Position numbers and translations under genes: made by a program. From Phoma sp. XZ068 (taxonomy: Eukaryota; Ascomycota; Dothideomycetes; Pleosporales; Didymellaceae): a DNA stretch of 64,000 nt. Positions 22,153 to 31,054 of the stretch are shown one piece after another. A model generated the notes under the pieces. That model saw nothing but the letters and a program-made list of their open reading frames with translations. It ran no database searches and had not been told where the DNA came from. Numbering within the stretch: the stretch's first letter is position 1; each line of letters begins with the position of its first letter. The stretch spans positions 682,001 to 746,000 of the forward strand of contig RBKR01000024.1 in the NCBI GenBank assembly GCA_004835665.1, given 5' to 3'.

Positions 22153-22293
22153 TGTCAGATTTAATGCTTGTATTGTGTTTGTGACTTCTTGTCCCGCTTT
22201 TTCTGAATCTATGCTTGTGTGTTTTTACGCGAGCTTTTGTAACCAGACCGTGCACCATCTCGACCTCTGGCCTCTCCATCCTTGTATCTGACA
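22153..22293 (-). repeat. Copia 5' LTR
   Basis: 141 bp, TGTCAGAT...ATCTGACA. It lies at the 5' end of the minus-strand element and two bases from a MITE-like inverted repeat. Confidence 0.93.
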
Positions 22294-22294
22294 A

Positions 22295-22551
22295 ATGTAT
22301 TACACGATAGAAAGCGCTTAGGACAGGCTATCAAATGAGCTATAAATCGCCTAATTTGGACTAGTGCACATTAAAGTATACTCTTTAGAACGTAAGAGAC
22401 TTGTGTACAACCCCAACCCCAACCTAACCCTAGGGTCTACAAGGCTCCTTTAGACTCCGTGCACTGTATCCATACTTATACTAGTCCAAATTAGGCTATT
22501 TATGGCTCATATCATAGCCCGTCCTAAGCGCTTTCTATGGTGTAATACAGT
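22295..22551. repeat. MITE-like element with ~72-bp terminal inverted repeats
   Basis: The left arm (from about 22297, TGTATTACACGATAGAAAGC) and right arm (to 22551) are inverted copies over about 72 bp, differing at scattered C/T or G/A positions. The centre (about 110 bp) is non-coding and includes a CCCCAACC / CCCTAGGG-like stretch. No target duplication could be identified because the Copia LTR lies directly at its left edge. Confidence 0.75.
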
Positions 22552-23430
22552 TAAGAAGTTATAGTCTAGCAAAGTAGTAACCTTAATGTATAGGGGTATA
22601 CCTTTTTCGCCAGTCTACTAGTACGTATTAGCTCCTCCTTAGCTTAGGGCTTTAGTCCTTGTTAGAACATGGTTGTTAGGGCGGTGCTATCCTAGTTAGT
22701 GTTGGTAGTAAGCTGCTGGAAATCTACAGCATAGTTAGCGGCTAACGTAGGCTGGCAAATGGGTTGTGGTTGGGTCGGGGTTGGGTCGTGTCACGTGACA
22801 ACCCAACCCCAACCCAACCCAACGTGCGCTAAAAGCTTGGGGTCGCACAGACACCGTGTGGTTGTGGTTGGGTCCGGTGGGGACTGGCTCTGTCCAGTCA
22901 GGTATGCGATAGTAAGCTGCGATAATTAATCCGAGTGGGCAACCCAAGTCCCCACCAGACCCAACCACAACCACACGTCCGTGCGACCCAACCCCAACCA
23001 CAACCTGAGGCCCGAGCGACCCTCGACCCAACCTCAACCCAAGGTGTGGTACCACAACCCTATTTGCCAGCCTAGGCTAACGTAGTTTAATAGATGTGCT
23101 AAATGTCCCTACAGGCTATAAAGGGTTTGTTTAATATACTAAAGACAGGCTTAACCTTGTCTTTAAAGGCGTTGAAGTTACTTATCTACTAGTCTACTTT
23201 GTTAGGCACTTTGCTAGCATTATACTGCTGTATAAAGGGCTTAATCTATTTAAATACTAGTCTACATATATAGCTAAACACTAGCACAACGTGGTTATTC
23301 TTAGGGATTTGTTCTCCTTAGAATATAAAGAAGAGATCCTATTATATAAGCTAATTGTTAAGTTTACTATAGTCTCTATAATAGAGATCTGGCTTGTGAA
23401 TAATAACAACGCCCTAGGCAGTAGTACCTG
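22552..23430 (-). pseudogene. RIP-decayed Ty3/gypsy gag relic interrupted by a hAT MITE
   Basis: Read on the minus strand with the 22748-23074 insertion removed, the frame gives a gypsy-type Gag pattern: FNAFKDKVKPVF, then a segment ending in ANYAVDFQQL, then STALTTMF and AKEELIRTSRLA. Many TAG/TAA codons sit where Trp or Gln are expected (for example before DSTALTTMF). The region is AT-rich. These are hallmarks of RIP. Only part of gag remains and the ends are approximate. Confidence 0.65.
22748..23074. mobile_element. Non-autonomous hAT element (MITE), 327 bp
   Basis: The terminal inverted repeat is TAGGCTGGCAAAT ... ATTTGCCAGCCTA, flanked by a perfect 8-bp direct duplication GGCTAACG at 22740-22747 and 23075-23082. 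An 8-bp duplication and a TAG-type terminus are typical of hAT elements. The interior is GC-rich with repeated GGGTTGGGTC and CCCAACC motifs and has no coding capacity. Confidence 0.9.
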
Positions 23431-24082
23431 TGTTGATTTCAAACGTTTCCTTTTCCGGTGCAGAGCTGAGTGTAACTTATCTGGGTTCTCGAATTAGAGA
23501 TTGGTAGGTGGTTCTTAATGCACACCACCATGGCCGAGCACGATTTTGGATGATCGCTGATCCAATAACTCCATTGGTTCTTGCTATAACGTTAATTAAA
23601 GACGCGATGTTACAATCTTGCCTGATGTTGGTAGTCGCCGACATGGAACTTCCCGACTCTAAAGCCAGCTGAAGTGCTGTAGGCTGAAGTTGAAAGGTGG
23701 GTGCGCATCTCAGCCCCAACCCCGCTCTTGCCTACGGCAAGTCCCAAGTTGTATGTCGTATTAACTTTGAGTACGCAAGCGGCAAGTTCATTGGGAAATG
23801 GTATTTAGAATGATTTGCCACCTGATATAGCTACCAGATGTAGGGAGGATGGCTAACTTGGTCCGACCATAGGTTTGTGAGAGGGTGGTTCACAAAGGAG
23901 TTATTAAGAACTATTATTAATTGATGGTCTCTTTCGAGGTCGTGGTTGCAATGTGCAAAGCTGATGTAAGCACGTACGCAAGGTTCGCCAAACACGTCGG
24001 CATCTGTAAATGCCGATGCAACGATCGAACAGGTGTAGGGTTGTTCTGATGTTCCTGCACAGACCATACTTTGCCTTTCTTT
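23431..24082. other. No recognisable gene
   Basis: Mixed-composition sequence between the gypsy relic and element E. Short open frames (for example 23831-24067 minus) carry no motif I know. The TA at 24083-24084 is the target site of element E. Confidence 0.35.
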
Positions 24083-24189
24083 TAACGTGTTTTATAACCG
24101 AGCGCCGCGTACAGGCGAGCGCCGCACCCCACCAACTTTGCGCACCTCTCTTATCTCAACATACAATAGCTCTACGCAACGCTATTCAA

Positions 24190-25815
24190 ATGGCTCCAAA
24201 TGAAGCAGATGTTCAACTTGCTCTCTCTTCGATCAATACTCAGCAGATTAAGAGTAATCGTCATGCTGCTGCAGTCTTCAACGTGTCTGATAGAACGATC
24301 CGCCGCCGACGCGATGGCAAGCCTGCCCGACGCGATTGCCAGCCCAACTCAAAGAAGCTCACTGAGCTAGAAGAGGAGGTGATTATCAGATATATACTCG
24401 ACCTAGATCAACGTGGATTTGCGCCTACGTACGCGGCTGTACGTGATATGGCTGATAAGCTGCTGGCTGCGCGCGGCGGAGGCCAGGTCGGCGTCCACTG
24501 GCCGCGCAACTTTGTTAAGCGTACAGACAGTCTTACGACAAGTTTCAATCGAGCGTACGACAGGCAGAGAGCTCTGTGCGAGGATCCTATATTAATCAGA
24601 AGCTGGTTTGAGCTCGTAGAGCAGACAAAAGCCAAGTACGGCATCTGTGATGAGGACGTCTACAACTTTGACGAGGCTGGCTTTGCGATGGGCAAGATCA
24701 CGACTCAGCTTGTGGTGACAGGATCAGAGAGGAGAGGCAGGCCAAAGGCTGTTCAGCCAGGAAATCGTGAGTGGGTGACGTTGATCCAGGCGATCAACGC
24801 TGCTGGCTGGACGATCCCACCCTTCCTTATCTTTGCTGGCCAGTATCACCTGTCTGCCTGGTACGCGGAGGAGGATGTCCCACAAGACTGGGCTATCGCA
24901 GTCAGTGACAACGGTTGGACAAATAACGAGCTAGGAGTTGAGTGGCTAAAGCACTTTCTTAAGCATACAGAGGGCAAGACGGTTGGAGCACGTCGGCTGC
25001 TTATCCTTGATGGCCACGAGAGCCACCAATCTCTTGAGTTTCAAGAGCTCTGCAAGGAGAATGATGTCTATACGCTCTGTATGCCACCTCATTCATCTCA
25101 CCTACTCCAGCCTCTTGACGTTGGCTGCTTCTCGCCGTTGAAGCGCGCGTACAGCCGTGAGATTGAGGCTCTAATGCGCCACCACATCAACTACATTTCC
25201 AAGCTTGAGTTTCTGCCAGCCTTCAAGGCAGCCTTTGATCAATCGTTCACGTCAGCCAATATCTGCTCAGCCTTTCGAGGCGCAGGCCTTGTTCCTCTCC
25301 AACCAGACGCTGTTCTGTCAAAGCTAGATATACAGCTCCGTACGCCGACTCCAGCTGCTATAGCAGAGGCTCTCTGGGAGGCTCGTACGCCCAGCAACGT
25401 ACGTGAGCTTGAGGCTCAATCAACTCTAATACGTGATCGCGTTCAAAAGCATAAGAGCTCATCACCAGCTTCGATTATTGAAGCGATTGACCAGCTTAAG
25501 AAGGGGGCTGAAGTGATGATGCTCTCAGCTGAGCTGATGCGCGATCGGATCGCCAGCCTTGAGAAAGCCAACGAGGCAGCGTCAAAGCGAAAGCAGCGTA
25601 AGAAAAAGCGACTCCAGAAGCGAGGGGTCTTAACAAAGGGAGCTGGAGGGGATCTACTCGCTCAACGTGAGGCTGATCAGCAGCTTGCTTATGAAGAGCG
25701 TCAAGGAGGAAAGCGGTCAGGTCTTAGCCGCCAGGCTCTTGCGCGCTGCACAAGGTGTAGAGAGACTGGGCATAATATACGTACGTGTAAGAAAGACAAT
25801 TTCGATACTGATTAA
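24190..25815 (+). CDS. Pogo-type DDE transposase of element E, 541 aa
   Basis: An intact class I transposase. It starts at ATG 24190 (MAPNEADVQLALSSINTQQ); the frame is open upstream but that part lies in the terminal repeat. An HTH (SDRTIRRRRDGKPARRD) is followed by the DDE domain with YNFDEAGFAMG, LLILDGHESHQS and LQPLDVGCFSPLKRAYS, then a basic coiled stretch (KRKQRKKKR) and a CCHC knuckle (CTRCRETGHNIRTC). The protein reads identical to the one at 44887-46512, so the two copies are very young or recently homogenised. It could mobilise both the E+F unit and related deleted copies. Confidence 0.95.
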   Translation: MAPNEADVQLALSSINTQQIKSNRHAAAVFNVSDRTIRRRRDGKPARRDCQPNSKKLTELEEEVIIRYILDLDQRGFAPTYAAVRDMADKLLAARGGGQVGVHWPRNFVKRTDSLTTSFNRAYDRQRALCEDPILIRSWFELVEQTKAKYGICDEDVYNFDEAGFAMGKITTQLVVTGSERRGRPKAVQPGNREWVTLIQAINAAGWTIPPFLIFAGQYHLSAWYAEEDVPQDWAIAVSDNGWTNNELGVEWLKHFLKHTEGKTVGARRLLILDGHESHQSLEFQELCKENDVYTLCMPPHSSHLLQPLDVGCFSPLKRAYSREIEALMRHHINYISKLEFLPAFKAAFDQSFTSANICSAFRGAGLVPLQPDAVLSKLDIQLRTPTPAAIAEALWEARTPSNVRELEAQSTLIRDRVQKHKSSSPASIIEAIDQLKKGAEVMMLSAELMRDRIASLEKANEAASKRKQRKKKRLQKRGVLTKGAGGDLLAQREADQQLAYEERQGGKRSGLSRQALARCTRCRETGHNIRTCKKDNFDTD

Positions 25816-25928
25816 TCAACTCTATTAATATAAATAATATATATCACAGTGTGGTTGAGATATGTGTCTGTAGAGGTGCGCAAAGTTGGTGGGGTGCGGC
25901 GCTCGCCTGTACGCGGCGCTCGGTTATA

Positions 25929-28073
25929 CCGTGATCGGCCACCCGATGCGCACGGTTACCCGATGCACACCCTACCTTAATTTATCTTGTTTTTGAACCT
26001 ACTATAGCTTAACACTACAATGCCTTTACAAGAAGCCCTTGCAGAGATAGATAGATTAAAACCAGGAGCAAAACTTTCATACCAAGCACTTGCTAAAATA
26101 TATGGTTGCAGCCGATCAACTTTGACGCGTTAACACTAAGGTTAGGTAATACCCTACTAAGAAGAGGCATTGCAGCGACGTCTACTCTACCCACGCGATG
26201 AGGTAGAGGTTGTAAAATATATTAGAGAGCTTACAGAGAGGCACCTTATGCCTATAAGGCAAATGGTAACTAATTTTGTAACGCCTCTGTGTTGTTGGGA
26301 GCCTTCCGAGAGGTGGATAACCCGCTTCCTTAACTGTCACGCCGATGTACTTCTTCCTGCGTGGACCACGCCTATGGAAGCTGGTTGTCACCACGCTGAT
26401 TCTTGTGAGAAGTATTAAGTATACTTTGAACTACTGCACAGCAAAATGGCTGAGTACAACGTGCTACCTGAGAATACCTACAATATAGATGAGAAGGGCT
26501 TCGTGATTGGGGTTACTAGGAGGAGTAAACGGATCTTTGACAAGGTACTATACCACCAAAAGCACTTCAGGCAGAGTCTCTACGATGGTAACCGCGAGTG
26601 GGTAACCCTCCTAGCGACTATATGCGCCGATGGATCAGTACTACTGCCTTGTATTATCTATCTAGCAGCTGGGCGAGCTGTTTAGGCGAGCTAGGTAGCC
26701 CTAATTAACCTAAAAAAACATGATATCTTCTTTACCACCTTACCTACTAGTTGGACGAACGACGATTTAGGTTTAATGTAGCTTGAACAGGTGTTTGAGC
26801 GGTACACTGCACTAAAATCTTGTAGAAGGTGGCGCCTACTTATCCTAGACGGTTACGGTAGCTATATAACAAAGGCCTTTATTGACTACTGCGACGCTTA
26901 CAAGGTACTATTGATGGTCTATCTACCTTACTCTACCCACACGTTGCAGCCGTTGGATGTAGTTTGCTTTAAGCTGCTCGCCTAAACCTACACTAAGGAG
27001 CTAGATGCTTGCACTTAGAGAGGCCAAGGCATAGTCTCTATAAATAAGAGCGACTTCTTTAACCTATTCTGGCCGGCTTGGGTGAATACCTTTACTAAAA
27101 CGTTGGTTAAGACGTCCTTCTCAGCTACAGGTATTCACCCACGCAACGCTGATGTTGTACTTAATAAGTTCAAGCCACTAACTCTAGTTAAGCTCGCAAC
27201 TCTGCTAGAACAAACAGCACCTACTGCTGCACCTACTGCACTAAACTGGCTAAAAGCTAAGTCTCTATTGCGGGAGGTTGTGGGGGATGAAGGTAGTAGT
27301 TAATTAGGCCTGCTTGAACAGGCTATCCACTAACTCCACGTGCAGTTTAAGTTGGTACAACACGAATTAGAAGAGGCTAAAACAGAGCTGGCGACTTAGA
27401 AGAAGAAGCTAAAGAAGCAGAAGGTACTACCTCTATACACACGTTGAATTGAGAGGCATGGCGGCGCAGTTTGGTGGAGTCCTTCATCTAAACAAGAGGC
27501 TGACGCATGCGACCGCGCAAATGAGGCCTATGAGGAGCAGTTGGAACTGGAAAAGGCGACTAAACGAGAGCTTCAACAGACCAAAAAGCTACTACAACAA
27601 AAAGAGAAGGACGAGAAGCAGGCGCGGCGTGCAGCAGAGAAGGAGGAGCGGGCCCGGGTCAAAGCTGTGAAGGACGCCGAAGTAGCTGAACGCCGGGCAG
27701 AAAAACAGCGTGAGAAACAAGCTCGCGACGCTCAAAAAGCTATACTATTATCCAAAACAGGTAAGCGAAAGGCCTCACAGTCTACAGCACCCAGAAAGAA
27801 GCAAAATCGCGGTGGTGTGGGTGGTGGTAGTCGGCCTATCGCTCATGATCGTTCCCCATCCCCACCACCAAAACTCAACAGCCGTGGCCGCAAGATCGCT
27901 CCACCAAAAAGATTTCAGTAGCAAAGTTTGTTGCATAGGTTTATAGAGCAATCCACCAGAAATTCTTGTGATAATATCTATTGTATGTGGCTTAATAGCC
28001 TCATTTTGGTGATACCCCAAAAAGTGGTGGGGTGCGCATTGGGTGACCGTGCGCATCGGGTGGCCGATCACGG
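25929..28073 (+). mobile_element. Element F, copy 1: class II pogo, RIP-mutated
   Basis: 2145 bp, ends CCGTGATCGGCCACCCGATG and its inverse, flanked by TA (25927-25928 and 28074-28075). It is nested in E's 3' terminal repeat. The 5' terminal repeat shows C-to-T changes relative to the 3' one. Confidence 0.9.
26020..27921 (+). pseudogene. Class II pogo transposase, RIP-inactivated
   Basis: ATG 26020 opens the frame MPLQEALAEIDRLKPGAK. Stops appear at 26131, 26137, 26143 and 26158, and many more follow up to about 27430. Compared base by base with the second copy (42781-44682, same length), most changes are CA-to-TA or TG-to-TA, with some at CG. Motifs still visible: ENTYNIDEKGF, LLILDGYGSY (His lost), LQPLDVVCFK. 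From about 27440 to the end (basic coiled-coil tail and RGRKIAPPKRFQ) the sequence is unmutated and matches copy 2. Confidence 0.92.
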
Positions 28074-28202
28074 TAAAACACGTTAAGTTGTTTCTAGCAT
28101 CATAGCTCAGCTTATATCTAGGCCCTTGCGCGGCACGATTAGTAACGCAGTTCAGGTTCACGACAGCGCTTGGCCTGCGACGATGTTCCTCGAATTGTTG
28201 TT

Positions 28203-28545
28203 CCGTGTGCATGCCGTACTCGAAGTCTTGTATGTTAACGATGTTTCAAGGGTCGTAGAGGCGTTTTGCCTTGTGCGTCGCGTCGGCTATACCTACAGTC
28301 TCCCCCTAATGTTTGGCTTCGTCTATTTGTACCTACCCTCTGCCCTCGAGGCTTGGTATGAGTTCCGTTGTTCTTGTTCCTTCGTATTTTGTTGCCTGCC
28401 ACTAGGTTCCTATGTGGCCATGGTGTGTGGTGTGACCTGCCGCCGGACACAGCCGCAGCAGCATCTTGTCGTAACGCAGCTCCGGGAGAGCGATGCTCCG
28501 CTCGTGCGTGTCGTCGAGCCTACTGAGTATGAGAGCTCTCGCGCG
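28203..28545 (-). repeat. Dispersed repeat, related to 63655-64000
   Basis: Direct-orientation similarity to the window's right end over about 340 bp, with blocks such as GTTCCTATGTGGCC against GTTTCTATGTGGCC and a shared GTGTGACC. The other copy lies just upstream of a LINE ORF1 on the minus strand, so this may be a LINE 5' region fragment. Confidence 0.6.
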
Positions 28546-30101
28546 AATCTCTCAGACCTTGTCGGGTTGTATCAAAGGGGACCAATTCCTCCGACACAGG
28601 GTGGGGGCGACAGTGAGCGAGGCCGTCTGATCTGTAAGTATGTTGTGGCACCGATGGTAGCATGCCGGGGTGTCTGTGAAGTGATTCGCGCAAGAGATCA
28701 TGCTGTTCAGCCCGAGGGCTCGTCGATGCGGGACGTTGCAAACATTGTCGGATGGTGATGGGCTGACCAGGAAGCAGATTAGTGACTGTTGTGTATGTGT
28801 GTTGTGACTGTAGGTGTCTGGGCTCCGTCGTCGCGTCTTGCGTTGCTGTGATGCGGCTAGATGGCCGCTGCTGCGTTCGATAGACGTGTCGTGTTATGTA
28901 GCTTGCTCGCAGTTTGCTGGTCCGTCCCTGCCAGGGCCGCAGCGGCGGTTCTATAGGTACCAGACCTACGCGGAGGGACGCCTTTTGCCCTGTAGAGACC
29001 GTTGCGGCCTCTGGCAGATGTGTTCTGATGCTTTTGTGATGGTGATTCCAAATGAGTTGTCTGCCCGCGCGTGCAGACAAAATTTGTATGGAAAATGGTC
29101 GATTTGTGTGGAAGATTCACGGTCCCACTACGTATCCATTCATGCACCCCCCTTGTATGATGTTCGGTGGGTCGGAAGACCGTGCGGGTCGATTCGGCGA
29201 TCTGCACGGTAAAGTGCCTGACTTAACACATTACCCATTTGCAATGCTGTATTTTGAGCGAAAGTTATTCTGCTGAGAAAGATCCCGCATTGGATTTCCT
29301 TGCGGTACTCCTCACTTATATTCATTTGAGAGAATTACTTTGTAGTGCCGGTAATCTACCGTAGCTGCTTAGTGGTTTGGTGCAGCACGTCTGCTGTCAA
29401 TGAAACTCTTAAATCGCCACCAGTTCTCGCGAACGTACCCGAGACCATGTTTGGAAGACCCCTGACGTCCCGTCCAACCAATGAAGGGGTTTTATCCCAA
29501 GCCTGCACAAGGACCCGTTGACCGCGATGGCTGCCGTGCGTTTCGGAGCAAAAGGCTTGATCCAGACTAAATGCCGACGCGACGCCTCTCGCCGTGAGCC
29601 TCGGCACCGAGTACTTTCCCAAGATATGTATGCGTACACTTTGTATTTCCTGTAGCGGTAGTTTTGCAAGGTCAGTCGAGTTATCTTCTTACCATAAAGT
29701 AACCTGAAAACTGCAACGAGAGCACGAACATTCTCCCTTTAGATGCAAGCGACAGGCCTCTCACAGCCGTGGTTCCTCTTCATGGAACCGACGGACGCCA
29801 CACGGATATCTTCAGCTGAACTGGTGAAATTGGTATCGGAATGGGCCAATCATACGCTCTATGTCTACAGTACCGGGGTAAGCAAGCAACCCGGGCCGAA
29901 TCGACGCTAGCGCAATAAGCAACACAAGATTGGGAAACACTCATGAACCGCTTCTCCCTGTCGTCACCGACACCGAAACCCGAAGTCTTTTTCAACTTCG
30001 AGCATGCACAAGCTAGAATCATACAGGCATACCATTCCGTTCAATTCTCTCACATAGACGTCATTTCTGCCTCTGCCTCCGCCTCCCTCAATATATCGCA
30101 T

Positions 30102-30130
30102 AATCGAAATCGAAATCGAAATCGAAATCG
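30102..30130. repeat. Microsatellite, AATCGA repeated about five times
   Basis: Nearly five perfect copies of the hexamer AATCGA in non-coding sequence. Confidence 0.9.
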
Positions 30131-30582
30131 AGCCGCCTAGTCGTCGTTTCCCTTTCCATAGAGGAGTGGGGAAGTATAGTCGTTCTATAACTTTTAAGGC
30201 AATCCCAGAGCACCTCTGACGAGGATACTAATCACCTTGGAACTCGGGGCCTGAGACATTTTCAGGAGCACTATTTTCCGTTAGCACAAGCCTCTAACGC
30301 CTGTGATTAGATTGCTGCACAACGGTTTACGACAGGCTAGTGTGGTACTCCAGAATCATCCTTGAAACTGCCATTTTCATGTATTTTATGTTCCCCGTTG
30401 ACGTAGTGACGTTATCTCCCTGCTAACATTCCCTTAGATTATTCCTAGCCGACCCTAACAACGCGTTCCAAACAAACGAATATCGTCAATCCGGGGACTG
30501 TTACTCGAGAAATAACGGTCCCGTTTTCATAATCTCGCCAGTAACCTGGAAACACTTACCCTGTATCGAATTTGCAAACACT

Positions 30583-31054
30583 ATGGAGCCGTTGCCGAGT
30601 GAATACAAAAAGGGGGAATTGGTTCCCTATCATTTCACCCCATGGATAATTCTTCTCTCGTACTTCGTCAGCTTGATTGGAGCTGAAACCACCGTTGAAC
30701 TCCTACACCGTCGCCGTACTGGACGGGGTTTAATCAGCCAGTATGTCCTCCTGCAATGATGCGGCCAACCGATATCGCATGATGATGGCGCTGACAAGTA
30801 CGATAGGTTCCACTTGGGCCTTTGCGCAATCTCCTTTGGACTTGTTGCAATATGGTGCATGCATTTCGTCGGGAATAAGGCTATTGTAATGGGAGACGGC
30901 AGAACCGAGATCCAACTCTCCTACAGTGCCGGGCATACTGCTCTGTCCGCCGTATTACCAGTAATTGTTTTATACCTTGGATTTTCCGTAGTCGACCGCC
31001 ATGGGAAGACGCAACGATCCCTCTACTTGTCCTTAATTATAACCGGGCTTGCGG
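30583..31054 (+). pseudogene. MHYT-domain membrane protein, 5' fragment
   Basis: ATG 30583 (MEPLPSEYKKGELVPYHFTP) opens exon 1 to 30740. A 66-bp intron 30741-30806 (GTATGT...CTGAC...ATAG) joins ...RGLISQ to FHLGLCAISF. Exon 2 carries AIWCMHFVGNKAIV, the M-H-x-x-G core of the MHYT sensor repeat found in fungal and bacterial membrane proteins. Transmembrane segments flank it (IILLSYFVSLIGA, LPVIVLYLGFSVV, LYLSLIITGLAAG). The homology stops at about 31054, before the later MHYT repeats, where glucan-synthase sequence begins in another frame. It is truncated and so probably non-functional. Confidence 0.75.

Larger units (their letters stand above)
17169..22293 (-). mobile_element. Ty1/Copia LTR retrotransposon, full length
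   Basis: About 5.1 kb, bounded by short LTRs of 142 and 141 bp that start TGTCAGAT and end ATCTGACA. It is transcribed on the minus strand with gag then pol. A purine tract (GAGGGGGTG) lies next to the 3' LTR at 17311-17320. The LTRs differ by about five substitutions and one indel, so the insertion is not very recent. I see no matching 5-bp target duplication outside the LTRs, which may indicate recombination or later change. Confidence 0.95.
24085..28083 (+). mobile_element. Element E, copy 1: class I pogo with element F nested in its 3' terminal repeat
   Basis: It starts ACGTGTTTTATAACCGAGCG after TA (24083-24084). Its right end is the inverse, but the sequence is split: ...GCTCGGTTATA at 25918-25928, then element F, then TA plus AAACACGT at 28076-28083, followed by TA (28084-28085). 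Without F and its TA duplication E would be 1852 bp, matching the related element at 7.75 kb. The whole 4.0-kb unit recurs inverted at 42.6-46.6 kb. Confidence 0.88.
28086..30582. other. Long region without a recognisable gene
   Basis: About 2.5 kb between element E and the MHYT fragment. The segment 28203-28545 is repeated at 63655-64000. Open frames such as 28126-28758 (plus) and 28520-29080 (minus) show no known domain, and the repeat relation argues against a host gene. A short hexanucleotide array lies at 30102-30130. The last few hundred bases probably include the MHYT gene promoter. Confidence 0.4.

Noticed and set aside
22420..22445. Telomere-like CCCCAACC/CCCTAGGG sequence
   Set aside because: Only one or two imperfect units inside a MITE; it is not a telomeric array.
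22735..23055. A 106-codon minus-strand frame in the GC-rich segment
   Set aside because: It lies entirely inside the hAT MITE and reflects its repeated GGGTTGGG motifs.
24010..24189. Upstream extension of the E transposase by 60 codons
   Set aside because: It crosses the element's terminal repeat into unrelated flank, and copy 2 lacks it; ATG 24190 is used instead.
24085..28083. Model in which E inserted into F rather than F into E
   Set aside because: Removing F and one TA gives E a perfect inverted tip and 1852 bp, matching sister elements, while F with TA flanks matches H and I; the reverse model needs F tips unlike other class II elements.
28126..28758. A 210-codon plus-strand frame that might be a gene
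   Set aside because: It overlaps a dispersed repeat also found at the right end of the window, shows no known motif and has no splice or start support.
30741..30798. Alternative 58-bp intron in the MHYT fragment ending at CAAG
   Set aside because: It would shift the MHYT core out of frame; the 66-bp intron to 30806 keeps it in frame.
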